DNA of 64,000 nt from Chryseobacterium vrystaatense (lineage in GTDB: Bacteria > Bacteroidota > Bacteroidia > Flavobacteriales > Weeksellaceae), in contig NZ_JPRI01000001.1 of NCBI RefSeq assembly GCF_000737765.1, positions 434,001 through 498,000 on the forward strand. The letters are read 5' to 3'. Every line of letters starts with the position of its first letter. The first letter of the stretch is position 1. The translations under genes were made by a program, and so were the position numbers. Shown here in pieces: positions 9,132-17,661 of the stretch. A model generated the notes under the pieces. That model worked only from the letters and a program-made list of their open reading frames with translations. It searched no databases and had not been told where the DNA came from.

Positions 9132-9818
9132 ATGAGCAACAGAATATTATTAGTAGAAGACGATCAGAGTTTCGGGGCGGTGCTGAAGGATTATTTGACA
9201 ATCAATAACTTTGAAGTAACCCTTGCTACAGATGGAGAAATGGGTTTAAAAGAATTTACAGAGAATGAATTTGACATCTGTATTTTTGACGTAATGATGC
9301 CTAAAAAAGACGGGTTTTCATTAGCTGAAGACGTAAAAAAAATCGATAAAAACACCCCTATTATATTCCTTACTGCAAGAAATATGAGGGAAGACATCCT
9401 GAAAGGATACCAGTTGGGAGCAGACGACTATATTACAAAGCCTTTTGATACGGAACTTCTATTGTACAAGATCAAAGCGATCCTGCAAAGAAGCTCTACT
9501 TTAGAAAATGAAGAACAGGAGCAGTTCAAGATCAGCAATATTTTCTTCGACTCTATGCTGAGACAGCTAAAGGTAGGCGATAAAGAATATAAGCTTTCTC
9601 CAAAAGAAAATGAACTCTTAAAACTTCTTTGTATCCACAGAAATGACTTCATGCCCAGAGATCTTGCTTTGAGAAAGATCTGGAAAAAGGAAAATTATTT
9701 TACAGCAAGAAGTATGGACGTTTATATTGCCAAGCTTCGTAAGCTGCTAAAAGATGATGAAGGATTGGAAATCATCAACGTTCACGGAGAAGGATTTAGA
9801 CTTTTAGTTAAAAATTAA
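9132..9818 (+). CDS. OmpR-family response regulator
   Basis: A 228-residue regulator with an N-terminal receiver domain and a C-terminal winged helix. The phosphorylated Asp is D53 in CIFDVMMPKKDG; the acidic pocket (EDD) is at residues 9-11, and the receiver ends with FLTAR and DDYITKPF (conserved Lys). The effector domain contains YKLSPKENELLKLL and ARSMDVYIAKLRKLLKDD. It is cotranscribed or coordinately expressed with the kinase upstream. A long perfect hairpin ends the unit. Confidence 0.94.
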   Translation: MSNRILLVEDDQSFGAVLKDYLTINNFEVTLATDGEMGLKEFTENEFDICIFDVMMPKKDGFSLAEDVKKIDKNTPIIFLTARNMREDILKGYQLGADDYITKPFDTELLLYKIKAILQRSSTLENEEQEQFKISNIFFDSMLRQLKVGDKEYKLSPKENELLKLLCIHRNDFMPRDLALRKIWKKENYFTARSMDVYIAKLRKLLKDDEGLEIINVHGEGFRLLVKN

Positions 9819-9841
9819 GTCTAAATACTGATTATAAATAT

Positions 9842-9880
9842 AAAATTAGCAAAACAATTAAAAATGTTTTGCTAATTTTG
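9842..9880 (+). terminator. Long perfect hairpin after the response regulator gene
   Basis: A 15-bp perfect stem (AAAATTAGCAAAACA and its complement) with an 8-nt loop. Its right arm ends in TAATTTTG, which also matches a -7 promoter box for the lipoprotein gene that starts 18 bp later. It is AT-rich, so it may act as a weak terminator, a promoter or both. Confidence 0.6.
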
Positions 9881-9897
9881 TTTCATACCGATTGGAT

Positions 9898-10524
9898 ATG
9901 AAAAATACATTCTTGGGCGTTATCGCCATTTCCTTATTAGCTATTTCATGTAATAAAGATGAAAAACCTACTTACCTAAAAGATGAAGCAGGTTCTCAAC
10001 AACCAAATATGGCAGTCAATTCGGCTCCTAAAGCTTCTCTGATGGATCAGGCAGGTATACAGTCCAATCCAAATCCCTCTGCTATAGCAGCTGCACCAGG
10101 GATAAAGAATCCACCTCACGGACAGCCTGGCCACAGATGTGATATTCCCGTAGGACAGCCTCTTAATGTAAGCCCGACTGCTATACAAACCACTCCCGGC
10201 CAAAATCCAAACAATCCTGTTAAAATAGATGCCAATTCGATGTCATCCGGAAAAATGGTGGTTGATGGCAATGGACAACCGGTGAAGACGGCTCCAGGCA
10301 TGAATCCACCTCACGGACAGCCCGGCCACAGATGTGATATTGCTGTAGGACAGCCTTTAAACAGCAAGCCTGCTCCGGCCCCGCAACCCAACCAGAACTC
10401 AGCACAAAATACTCCTGCTCCCGTACAGGCTCCCTTACCAACAGGTGAAAAACCAAAACTGAATCCTGCCCACGGAGAACCATGGCATAACTGTGCTATA
10501 AAAGTTGGTGATCCTTTATCATAA
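9898..10524 (+). CDS. Lipoprotein with three His/Cys repeats
   Basis: A 208-residue secreted lipoprotein (signal MKNTFLGVIAISLLAISC). The body is low-complexity Pro/Asn/Ala-rich linker carrying three copies of the motif NPPHGQPGHRCDIxVGQPL; the last is diverged (NPAHGEPWHNCAIKVGDPL) and ends the protein. Each copy keeps H-x4-H-x-C. The pattern suggests metal (perhaps copper) binding, supported by the Cys-rich protein and HMA-TonB receptor encoded downstream, but that is inference. No known enzyme domain is seen. The start at the second in-frame start codon gives the normal lipoprotein signal length. Confidence 0.75.
   Translation: MKNTFLGVIAISLLAISCNKDEKPTYLKDEAGSQQPNMAVNSAPKASLMDQAGIQSNPNPSAIAAAPGIKNPPHGQPGHRCDIPVGQPLNVSPTAIQTTPGQNPNNPVKIDANSMSSGKMVVDGNGQPVKTAPGMNPPHGQPGHRCDIAVGQPLNSKPAPAPQPNQNSAQNTPAPVQAPLPTGEKPKLNPAHGEPWHNCAIKVGDPLS
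10108..10160 (+). repeat. Direct DNA repeat coding for the H-x4-H-x-C motif, copy 1
   Basis: This 53-bp segment recurs at 10303-10355 with only a few mismatches, showing recent duplication of the repeat module inside the lipoprotein gene. Confidence 0.8.
10303..10355 (+). repeat. Direct DNA repeat coding for the H-x4-H-x-C motif, copy 2
   Basis: The second nearly identical copy of the segment at 10108-10160. The third protein repeat at the C-terminus is too diverged to be obvious in the DNA. Confidence 0.8.
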
Positions 10525-10538
10525 TTTTTGTACTTTTG
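10505..10538 (+). promoter_or_regulatory. Candidate promoter for the Cys-rich gene
   Basis: TACTTTTG fits the -7 consensus six bases before the ATG. A TTG lies 23 bp further upstream, at the long end of the usual spacing. It overlaps the end of the lipoprotein gene. Confidence 0.4.
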
Positions 10539-10543
10539 CAGAG

Positions 10544-10903
10544 ATGAAGCTGTTTCACATTCTTGCAGTTATTTTTTGTCTAGGAATTTTTTTAGTTCCT
10601 AAAGACAGCTTCTACTCTCAATCTATGCAGGATACATGCTGTAAAGCAAAGGCTGAAAAAAGCGACTGCTGCAAAAATCACACTTCAAAAGATAGCAAAC
10701 ACGACAAAACAAAGTCTTCATGTAATGATGACTGCTGCTCAACGTGTGTTGCATGCTATACCTATATAGAAACACCGTTTTCAAAAAATTTACATTTTGA
10801 ACTGTCTTACTACAAAGCGAGTAAGAATCCTCAGTTTCAATACACCCCGCCGCATTTATCAGACCGTTTAAAAGAGATCTGGCAACCGCCTAAGATAGGT
10901 TAA
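10544..10903 (+). CDS. Small Cys-rich exported protein, HYC_CC_PP-type
   Basis: A 119-residue protein with an N-terminal hydrophobic signal (LFHILAVIFCLGIFLVP) and a compact Cys/His/Lys-rich middle: DTCCKAKAEKSDCCKNH, then CNDDCCSTCVAC. The C-terminus has a conserved aromatic/Pro tail (YTPPHLSDRLKEIWQPPK). It resembles the small HYC_CC_PP family that precedes metal-related TonB receptors in flavobacteria. The cysteine pairs suggest copper or other soft-metal binding; no function is established. The gene is 69 bp before the HMA-TonB receptor and probably co-transcribed with it. Confidence 0.78.
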   Translation: MKLFHILAVIFCLGIFLVPKDSFYSQSMQDTCCKAKAEKSDCCKNHTSKDSKHDKTKSSCNDDCCSTCVACYTYIETPFSKNLHFELSYYKASKNPQFQYTPPHLSDRLKEIWQPPKIG

Positions 10904-10972
10904 TTATAACATATTGAGTTCATTATACATTTTAATGGACCGTTTTTTAATTAATCAAAACTTTTAAACAAA

Positions 10973-13657
10973 ATGAAATTATATATTTCCAAGTTCATTC
11001 TTGGTCTAATGATCCTGTCTGTACAATTTATATCAGCTCAAAACCTTTCAAAAAGCCAGTTTAAGGTCAAAGGAAACTGCGAAATGTGTCAATCCAGAAT
11101 AGAAACTGCAGCCAAAAAAGCAGGTGCTAAAACTGCTGTTTATTCTATTGATCTACAGACTTTAACCATTGAAACAGACCGTGACGTTTCTACAGACGAA
11201 ATTTTAAAGAAAGTAGCTGATGCAGGACACGATAACGAAAAGTTCAAATCACCCGATGACACATATAAAGCCCTTCCCGGATGTTGCCATTATGAAAGAA
11301 ATCTTCAACCTTCGTCTGCAGAAGCTCATCAGCATCATACTAAAAACGCAAATGAGTTCTATGTAAAAGGAAATTGCGCTTCGTGCAAAGCCAGAATCGA
11401 AAAAGCAGCTAAGGCGGCGGGTGCAGATTCAGCGGAATGGAGTGCAGAAAAGCAAACGGTAACATTGAACTTTGATGCTTCTAAAACCTCATCAGATAAA
11501 GTTTTAAAAGCTATTGCAGATGCAGGTCATGACAATGAAAAATACAAAACATCAGACGAGGTTTACAAAAACCTTCCTGGATGTTGCCTGTACGACAGGA
11601 GCATTCCTTTTGGAGAAGCTAATCCTAATGTTCATTTCGAGGAAGAAGCAAAGCATAACGACCATGCACAACATCAGCCAACTGTTGCTGACACCCATGA
11701 ACCATCAGAAAAAAAGATTGACGGTGTTGTCATTACAGGCTCAAAAGCAGCAACGGCATTAAGTAAAAAAGAAGCAGGTCTTGTTTTTAATATTGATAAA
11801 AAAGAATTACTAAAAGCGGCTTGCTGTAACCTGTCAGAAAGCTTTGAAACCAATGCTACCGTAGATGTTTCCTTCAGTAATGCTGTTACAGGAACCAAAC
11901 AGCTTAAAATGCTTGGCCTGGATCAGAAGTATACAAGTTTAACCAAAGAACTTCTTCCTGAGATCAGAGGGCTTGCTTCAGCTTATGGGCTGAACTTCAT
12001 TCCCGGACGATGGATCGAAAGCATTCAGCTGACAAAAGGCGGAAGTACCGTAACCAATGGCTACGAGAGTATCACAGGGCAGATCAATACTGAACTTCTT
12101 AAAAATTCTAAAGAACCTGAAACATCGTTAAATATTTTCGCTGATTTCAATGGAAGAGCAGAGGCTAATATTACGAGTGTTTCTGCTATCAATGATAAAT
12201 GGTCTCAGACCTTTTTGCTGCACGGAAACGGAACTTTTGGAGATACGGATATGAATGATGATACTTTCCTGGACAGACCAAAAGGAACACAGATCAATGC
12301 TGCCTATCTTCTCAACTATAATGACCTTGAAAAATCAGGATTCGGATCTCATTTCGGAATCAACTTCATTAAAGATGAGAGAACGGCCGGGCAGGTCGGT
12401 TTTGACAAAAAACTTCCTCAGGATAAACAGGGTGCCTACGGTGTAGGAATTGATATTTCAAGATTTCAGGTTTGGAATAAAACAGGATATGTTTTTAAAG
12501 GAAAGCCTTACCAGAGTTTAGGCTGGATGAACCAGTATGTGTATCATCAGCAGGACAGCTTTTTTGGAATGAGGAATTATGCAGGAAAACAACACACTTA
12601 TTATTCCAATTTAATCTTCGAGAGCATCATCGGAAATACGAATCATAAGTATAAGGCGGGTGCCAGTTTTTTATATGACGGATATGAGGAAACCTATTTA
12701 AAGGACGACATGAAGAGAAATGAGATCGTTCCCGGAATCTTTGCTGAGTATACTTTAACTGGTTTAAAATATACTTTAGTAGCAGGAGCGAGAGCGGATT
12801 TTCATAATCTTGCAGGTACTCAGTTTACACCACGCGTTAATTTTAAGTACGATTTCACACCACAGACTATTCTGAGACTTTCTGCAGGAAGGGGATTCAG
12901 AACGGCTAATGTTTTTGCGGAGAATCAGCAGTATTTTGCTTCGAACAGAAATATCCAGATTCTGCAAAACGGTGGGAATATCTATGGTTTAAGACCGGAG
13001 ATCGCATGGAACTACGGTGCAAGTTTGCAGCAGGAATTCAAACTTTTCGGAAGAAAATCTTCTATTGTTGCCGATTTTTTCAGAACCGATTTTCAGGATC
13101 AGGTACTTGTTGATCTGGACCGTTCTCCACAACAGCTTACTTTCTATAATTTAGAAGGCAAATCTTTTGCGAATTCTTTTCAGACACAATGGGATTTCAC
13201 TCCTTTCAAAAATTTTGATGTAAGATTAGCTTACAAATATTATGATGTTCAGGCAGATTATATCGATGGCAGAAGAGAGGTTCCTTTTATGGCAAAACAC
13301 AGAGGTTTTGTGAATCTTGCCTATGCCACGAATAAAAATAACAATGGTGGATTCTGGAGCTTTGACACGACCTTGAACTGGGTCGGAAAACAGAGACTTC
13401 CTGATACATCCACTAATCCTTCTGAATTCCAGCTACCGGTATATTCTGATTCTTATGCGGTATTGAATGCGCAGATCTCGAGAAACTTTAATAAGAAGCT
13501 GAGAGCTTATGTAGGCGGTGAGAATCTTACGTCTTACTATCAGAAAAATGCAATCGTGGATTTTAGAAATCCTTTTGGAAATTATTTTGACGGAGGGATG
13601 GTGTATGCGCCTATTATGAAGGCCAATTTTTATGTGGGTCTGGATGTGACTTTCTAA
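10973..13657 (+). CDS. TonB-dependent receptor with two N-terminal HMA domains
   Basis: An 894-residue outer-membrane receptor. After a signal peptide (to about residue 22) come two heavy-metal-associated domains with CxxC sites at Cys36/Cys39 (GNCEMC) and Cys135/Cys138 (GNCASC), each followed by a conserved GCC motif (LPGCCHYE; LPGCCLYD). Then a plug domain (about 250-360; LLKAACCNLSESFETNATVDV) and a beta-barrel ending in aromatic Phe. The usual carboxypeptidase-like N-terminal domain is replaced by the HMA pair. The architecture points to uptake or sensing of copper or a related metal at the outer membrane. The two HMA units are similar to each other, suggesting internal duplication. A bidirectional terminator follows. 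Confidence 0.9.
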   Translation: MKLYISKFILGLMILSVQFISAQNLSKSQFKVKGNCEMCQSRIETAAKKAGAKTAVYSIDLQTLTIETDRDVSTDEILKKVADAGHDNEKFKSPDDTYKALPGCCHYERNLQPSSAEAHQHHTKNANEFYVKGNCASCKARIEKAAKAAGADSAEWSAEKQTVTLNFDASKTSSDKVLKAIADAGHDNEKYKTSDEVYKNLPGCCLYDRSIPFGEANPNVHFEEEAKHNDHAQHQPTVADTHEPSEKKIDGVVITGSKAATALSKKEAGLVFNIDKKELLKAACCNLSESFETNATVDVSFSNAVTGTKQLKMLGLDQKYTSLTKELLPEIRGLASAYGLNFIPGRWIESIQLTKGGSTVTNGYESITGQINTELLKNSKEPETSLNIFADFNGRAEANITSVSAINDKWSQTFLLHGNGTFGDTDMNDDTFLDRPKGTQINAAYLLNYNDLEKSGFGSHFGINFIKDERTAGQVGFDKKLPQDKQGAYGVGIDISRFQVWNKTGYVFKGKPYQSLGWMNQYVYHQQDSFFGMRNYAGKQHTYYSNLIFESIIGNTNHKYKAGASFLYDGYEETYLKDDMKRNEIVPGIFAEYTLTGLKYTLVAGARADFHNLAGTQFTPRVNFKYDFTPQTILRLSAGRGFRTANVFAENQQYFASNRNIQILQNGGNIYGLRPEIAWNYGASLQQEFKLFGRKSSIVADFFRTDFQDQVLVDLDRSPQQLTFYNLEGKSFANSFQTQWDFTPFKNFDVRLAYKYYDVQADYIDGRREVPFMAKHRGFVNLAYATNKNNNGGFWSFDTTLNWVGKQRLPDTSTNPSEFQLPVYSDSYAVLNAQISRNFNKKLRAYVGGENLTSYYQKNAIVDFRNPFGNYFDGGMVYAPIMKANFYVGLDVTF

Positions 13658-13723
13658 TCATTAAATGTTTTCTAAATACAAAGTCAATTTGATGAAGGAG
13701 ACGATATACTTAGTACAAACAAG

Positions 13724-13750
13724 CCTTATCGGTTTTCGAAACCTATAAGG
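13724..13750. repeat. Imperfect palindromic hairpin
   Basis: CCTTATCGGTTT and AAACCTATAAGG form a hairpin around TCG with a single mismatch. It lies in the 3' region between the TonB receptor gene and the terminator and may be a dispersed REP-like sequence. Confidence 0.45.
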
Positions 13751-13771
13751 TTTATATACCCTCACAACATA

Positions 13772-13804
13772 AAAAAACCAGCATCGAGTCGATGCTGGTT
13801 TTTA
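13772..13804. terminator. Bidirectional terminator between convergent units
   Basis: A 10-bp stem (AACCAGCATC with GATGCTGGTT, loop GAGTC) is flanked by an A run on the left and a T run on the right. It serves both the metal receptor gene (+) and the long N-glycan locus (-). Confidence 0.9.
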
Positions 13805-13823
13805 CTTTTTATATCATAAAGGA

Positions 13824-14321
13824 CTATCTTCCGAAGTCATCCTGTACTCTTACAATATCGTCTTCATCTGAAGGATTGGAAGCATCGGTATGCTGCCAGA
13901 TTTCGGCCACTACACCCCAACCTGTCAAGCCAATCAGTCTGTGTCTTTCTCCCTGCTGAAGCTTGATCTGATCTTTTGGGTGGTATTCTTTCAGTTCGCC
14001 TTCTTCATCGGTATTGCTTATTTTGATCCCAACGGTCCCTTCTACGACCTGCCAGATTTCAGCTCTGCGGTGATGGTACTGCCAGCTAAGGCGGGCATTC
14101 GGGGCAACAAGAAGAATTTTAGGACTGAGTTTTCCGCCTATTTTCAGGCTTTCTACATCAATTCCGTCAAAATACTGATTGGCAAAATCCTGAGCCTGAT
14201 TTTCATCAATAACGAAGAAACCTCCCCAGGGTCTTGTATCGTCTTTTGCCGCAATAGTAAAACCCTGACTTTCCAGCATTTTTTCTACTTTACCGAATAT
14301 TTCTGTTTTCTCTGCACTCAT
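13824..14321 (-). CDS. Mannose-6-phosphate isomerase-type cupin protein
   Basis: A 165-residue single-cupin protein. The core has the metal-site pattern SWQYHHRRAEIWQVVEGTVGI with HRLIGL later, and the tail NPSDEDDIVRVQDDFGR is the hallmark of the type II phosphomannose isomerase domain. The conserved RPWGGF entry motif is also present. It lies 49 bp after a GH92 mannosidase gene on the same strand and before a terminator, so it is probably the last gene of the N-glycan locus. There it could convert mannose-6-phosphate to fructose-6-phosphate; enzyme activity is inferred from family and context. Confidence 0.82.
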   Translation of the reverse strand: MSAEKTEIFGKVEKMLESQGFTIAAKDDTRPWGGFFVIDENQAQDFANQYFDGIDVESLKIGGKLSPKILLVAPNARLSWQYHHRRAEIWQVVEGTVGIKISNTDEEGELKEYHPKDQIKLQQGERHRLIGLTGWGVVAEIWQHTDASNPSDEDDIVRVQDDFGR

Positions 14322-14370
14322 AATTTATTGCTGTTCTAAAATTATTTTCAAATATAAAGTTTGTTAACGA

Positions 14371-16641
14371 TTAATCCTTGGACATGGAGTATGGAAAGTC
14401 TTTTTCCTGTGATCCTCTTTCTTTGTTAGGCTTATTATCCATCTGGAAATCCAATACTGCTCCTTTCATCAGTTCTTTGTGACTGAGCCAGTTTTTAGGA
14501 TAAGACCGAAGGTTTACGTTTAACGATTTAACATATATGTTTTCTGCACTGTTTTCCGGTGCTTTTATTTCAATTTTCTTACCATTCTCAAGGTGTATTA
14601 CTGCTTCCTTGAAAAGCGGTGTTCCCAAAACATACTGATCGGTCGCAGGTGTTACCGGATAAAATCCCAAAGCAGAAAATACATACCATGCAGAAGTCTG
14701 TCCGTTATCTTCATCTCCGCAATATCCGTCAGGGGTGGCAAAATAAAGCTTATCCATCACCTGCCTTGTCCAGTACTGTGTTTTGTAAGGCGCTCCTGCG
14801 TAATTATACAAATAGATCATATGCTGAATCGGCTGATTTCCGTGAGCATACTGTCCCATATTCATGATCTGCATTTCGCGGATCTCGTGGATTACACTTC
14901 CGTAATAACTGTCATCAAATACCGGAGGAAGAGAAAATACCTCATCCAGTTTGGCTTCAAATTTCTTTTTACCACCCATTAATTTAGATAATCCATCAAT
15001 ATCCTGAAAGACGGACCAGGTATAATGCCAGCTGTTTCCTTCTGTAAAGGCATCGCCCCACTTAAAGGGATTGAATGGAGACTGGAACTTTCCGTCTTTA
15101 TTTTTACCACGCATAAGACCTGTTTCGGGATCAAATACGTTTTTATAGTTGTTTGCTCTTTTCTTATAAATATCAATTTCAGAAGCGGGTTTACCAAGAG
15201 CTTTTCCCAGTTCATAAATTGCAAAATCGTCATAAGCATATTCCAGAGTTCTGGCAGCATTTTCATTGATCTTTACATCATAAGGAACGTAGCCTAAAGT
15301 ATTGTAATATTCAACGCCTCTCCTTCCTACTGCATCAATCGGACCTTCATTATTGGCTCCATGTTTGACTGCCTGCCAAAGTGTCTCTATATCATATCCA
15401 CGAAGTCCTTTGATATAAGCATCTGCCACTACCGAAGCTGAATTGTTCCCAATCATAATATCAGAATACCCTGGACTGCTCCATTCCGGCAAAAATCCTC
15501 CTTCTTTGAATGTATTGGCCAAACCTTCCTGCATTTCAACATTAATGCCTGGATATACAAGATTGAGGAAGGGATACAATGCACGGAATGTGTCCCAAAA
15601 ACCTGTCCCTGCAAACATTTTCCCATCGAGTATCTTTCCGTTATAAGGGCTCCAGTGTTTTACTTTGTTATCAGCATCAATCTCGTATAGTTTTTGAGGG
15701 AAAAATAATGTTCTGTACAGAGAGGAGTAAAATGTTCTGATCTGCTGATCTGTTCCTCCTTTTACTTCAATTCTGCCCAGGGTTTTATTCCAGATATTTT
15801 TAGCATCTGTTTTCACCTGGTCAAAATTTCTGCTGCCGATTTCTCTTTTAAGATTCAGCTCAGCCTGCTCAAAACTGATGAATGAGGAAGCTGTTCTTGC
15901 ATAGACACTTTCTTTATTTTTTAATTTAAATCCAACGATGGCTCCTGCATGATCGCTTGTTATTTCCAACTGGTTTTTCACGAAAGTGCTGTCTTTCCAG
16001 GTAGTCGTCAAATCAAAATCTTTATCAAACTGAATGACAAAATAGTTTTTGAAATTGGTATATTTCCCTCTCGCATATTTTGTGGTATAGCCGAGTATTT
16101 TTCTTTCTTTCGGAAGAATTTTAATATAAGATCCTTTGTTTAAAGCATCAATAACAATATAAGCACTGTCTGTCTTAGGAAAATCAAATTTAAAAAAAGC
16201 AGCTCTTTCCGTTGGAGTCAGCTCTGTTGTTACATTGATATCGGCCAGATAAACACTATAGCTGTATGGTTTTGCATTTTCTGCTTTATGACTGAACCAG
16301 CTGGCCCGTTCTTCTTCCTTAAACTTCAGTTTACCTACTCCCGGCATAATGGCGAAAGCTCCATAGTCGTTCATCCAGGGAGATGGCTGATGGGTCTGTT
16401 TAAATCCTTTTATCTTATCTGCGTCATAGGTATACGCCCATCCGTCACCCATTTTGCCCGTTTGCGGTGTCCATAGATTCATACCCCAGGGAAGTCCTAT
16501 AGCGGGATAAGTATTTCCATTGGATAACGATGGTTTGGATTGAGTTCCCATTAATGGATTTACATAATCTGCAGGAGCTATTTCCTGCCCAAAAGTAAAA
16601 ATATTTAATACTATAAAAAAAGTTGAAAATAGATGCTTCAT
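14371..16641 (-). CDS. GH92 alpha-mannosidase (copy 1)
   Basis: A 756-residue secreted glycoside hydrolase family 92 enzyme, calcium-dependent exo-alpha-mannosidases that trim alpha-1,2/1,3-mannose from N-glycans. A signal peptide (MKHLFSTFFIVLNIFTFGQ) is followed by the N-terminal beta-sandwich (VNPLMGTQSKPSLSNGNTYP) and the (alpha/alpha)6 domain with YNYAGAPYKTQYW and DNGQTSAWYVFSALGFYPV, both family signatures. Linkage specificity cannot be read reliably. It starts 4 bp after the ROK kinase gene stop, so the two are tightly coupled. A second, clearly different GH92 lies upstream in the same locus. Confidence 0.94.
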   Translation of the reverse strand: MKHLFSTFFIVLNIFTFGQEIAPADYVNPLMGTQSKPSLSNGNTYPAIGLPWGMNLWTPQTGKMGDGWAYTYDADKIKGFKQTHQPSPWMNDYGAFAIMPGVGKLKFKEEERASWFSHKAENAKPYSYSVYLADINVTTELTPTERAAFFKFDFPKTDSAYIVIDALNKGSYIKILPKERKILGYTTKYARGKYTNFKNYFVIQFDKDFDLTTTWKDSTFVKNQLEITSDHAGAIVGFKLKNKESVYARTASSFISFEQAELNLKREIGSRNFDQVKTDAKNIWNKTLGRIEVKGGTDQQIRTFYSSLYRTLFFPQKLYEIDADNKVKHWSPYNGKILDGKMFAGTGFWDTFRALYPFLNLVYPGINVEMQEGLANTFKEGGFLPEWSSPGYSDIMIGNNSASVVADAYIKGLRGYDIETLWQAVKHGANNEGPIDAVGRRGVEYYNTLGYVPYDVKINENAARTLEYAYDDFAIYELGKALGKPASEIDIYKKRANNYKNVFDPETGLMRGKNKDGKFQSPFNPFKWGDAFTEGNSWHYTWSVFQDIDGLSKLMGGKKKFEAKLDEVFSLPPVFDDSYYGSVIHEIREMQIMNMGQYAHGNQPIQHMIYLYNYAGAPYKTQYWTRQVMDKLYFATPDGYCGDEDNGQTSAWYVFSALGFYPVTPATDQYVLGTPLFKEAVIHLENGKKIEIKAPENSAENIYVKSLNVNLRSYPKNWLSHKELMKGAVLDFQMDNKPNKERGSQEKDFPYSMSKD

Positions 16642-16645
16642 ACTA

Positions 16646-17521
16646 TCATTTTGTTAAATTGATCCCAGATTTCTTCCACGCATATCCTGCGGCCCCAAGA
16701 ATAGCTGCATCTTCAAAAATAGCTGAAATTTTAATAGGAAGATTGATTTTATGCTCTGCCAAATGCTGATTCAGCCTCTTTTTAAAGTAAGGATAGACTT
16801 TGGCGATATTTCCTCCTATGACCAAAACCTCAGCATTATAATTCTGAACATATTGAACAATAAATTCTGCAAATAAATCTGCATAATCATCAAACATTCT
16901 TGTTTGTAACTCCTGTGGTTTATCCAATAAATCTTTGGTTCCGGAAATTTCATCGCCGGTTAAAGCTTTGTAATGATTCACAAACCAACGGGTCGCCAGA
17001 TAATCTTCACAGATAGAATCTTTGAAAGGAGAGTCCCACAAATCTTCATCCGACGCTGCTTCTCCATTATAAAAAGCTGTTCCCAATCCTGTTCCCAATG
17101 TCACTCCAAAAATTCTGCTGTATTCGCGTACACACCCACCAAAAACCTCTCCTTCCAGAAAAGCTCCGGCGTCATTCACAAAATAAATCCTGTCGGTTGA
17201 AATTGATAGTCTCGCAGCTAACTCTTCTTTAATGCTGACCTGATACATATCTATAAACTTTCCCTGCTGCATCAGCGAGATCCCATTTTCATAATCAAAA
17301 GGACCCGGCATCGCAATGCCAATAAGAACATCTTCCCGAACAAGATCATGGATTACTTTTTCAATGGCAGAGATCCAGGCAGAAAAAATAGTTTCACGAG
17401 CCCCGAATGAATCAACATGCTCCCTTACATAAGTGGAAGTAATAATTTCACGCTTCTCAGGATCTACCTGAGCCATGGTAATATGCGAACCTCCAATATC
17501 TATTCCTACTATATTTTGCAT
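16646..17521 (-). CDS. ROK-family sugar kinase
   Basis: A 291-residue ROK-fold kinase, cytoplasmic. Seen: the phosphate-binding DIGGSHITMAQVD at the start, the catalytic-region FVNDAGAFLEGE, the GVTLGTGLGTAF motif and EVLVIGGNIAKVYPYF. The CxCGxxGCxE zinc motif of canonical ROK proteins is absent; the corresponding stretch is DSICEDYLATRW. In this mannan/N-glycan locus a mannokinase or glucokinase role is most plausible, feeding the PMI-type cupin encoded downstream. N-acetylglucosamine is another possible substrate. Confidence 0.85.
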   Translation of the reverse strand: MQNIVGIDIGGSHITMAQVDPEKREIITSTYVREHVDSFGARETIFSAWISAIEKVIHDLVREDVLIGIAMPGPFDYENGISLMQQGKFIDMYQVSIKEELAARLSISTDRIYFVNDAGAFLEGEVFGGCVREYSRIFGVTLGTGLGTAFYNGEAASDEDLWDSPFKDSICEDYLATRWFVNHYKALTGDEISGTKDLLDKPQELQTRMFDDYADLFAEFIVQYVQNYNAEVLVIGGNIAKVYPYFKKRLNQHLAEHKINLPIKISAIFEDAAILGAAGYAWKKSGINLTK

Positions 17522-17561
17522 ATACTTTTAATTTATTTTGCTAAAAACATCTTTTAATCTT

Positions 17562-17600
17562 AAAAACAGACAGACAAGAAAGCCGTTCTGCTCCCTGTCT
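17562..17600 (-). terminator. Possible intra-operon terminator between GH18 and ROK genes
   Basis: On the minus strand an imperfect stem (AGACAGGGAGC with GCTTTCTTGTCT) is followed by GTCTG and a T5 run. It may attenuate transcription after the GH18 gene. Confidence 0.45.
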
Positions 17601-17661
17601 GCCCGTCATAAAATCCCCTAATTTATTTTTACTTTTTATATGTCCATTGAGGATTAAGCTT

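Noticed and set aside
10505..10543. Earlier start codon for the Cys-rich protein
   Set aside because: It would overlap the lipoprotein gene and the promoter box, and would place 13 non-hydrophobic residues before the signal peptide.
14593..14982. Plus-strand ORFs inside the GH92, GH18 and GH125 genes
   Set aside because: Antisense reading frames with low-complexity, Cys/Ser/Phe-rich translations and no family features.
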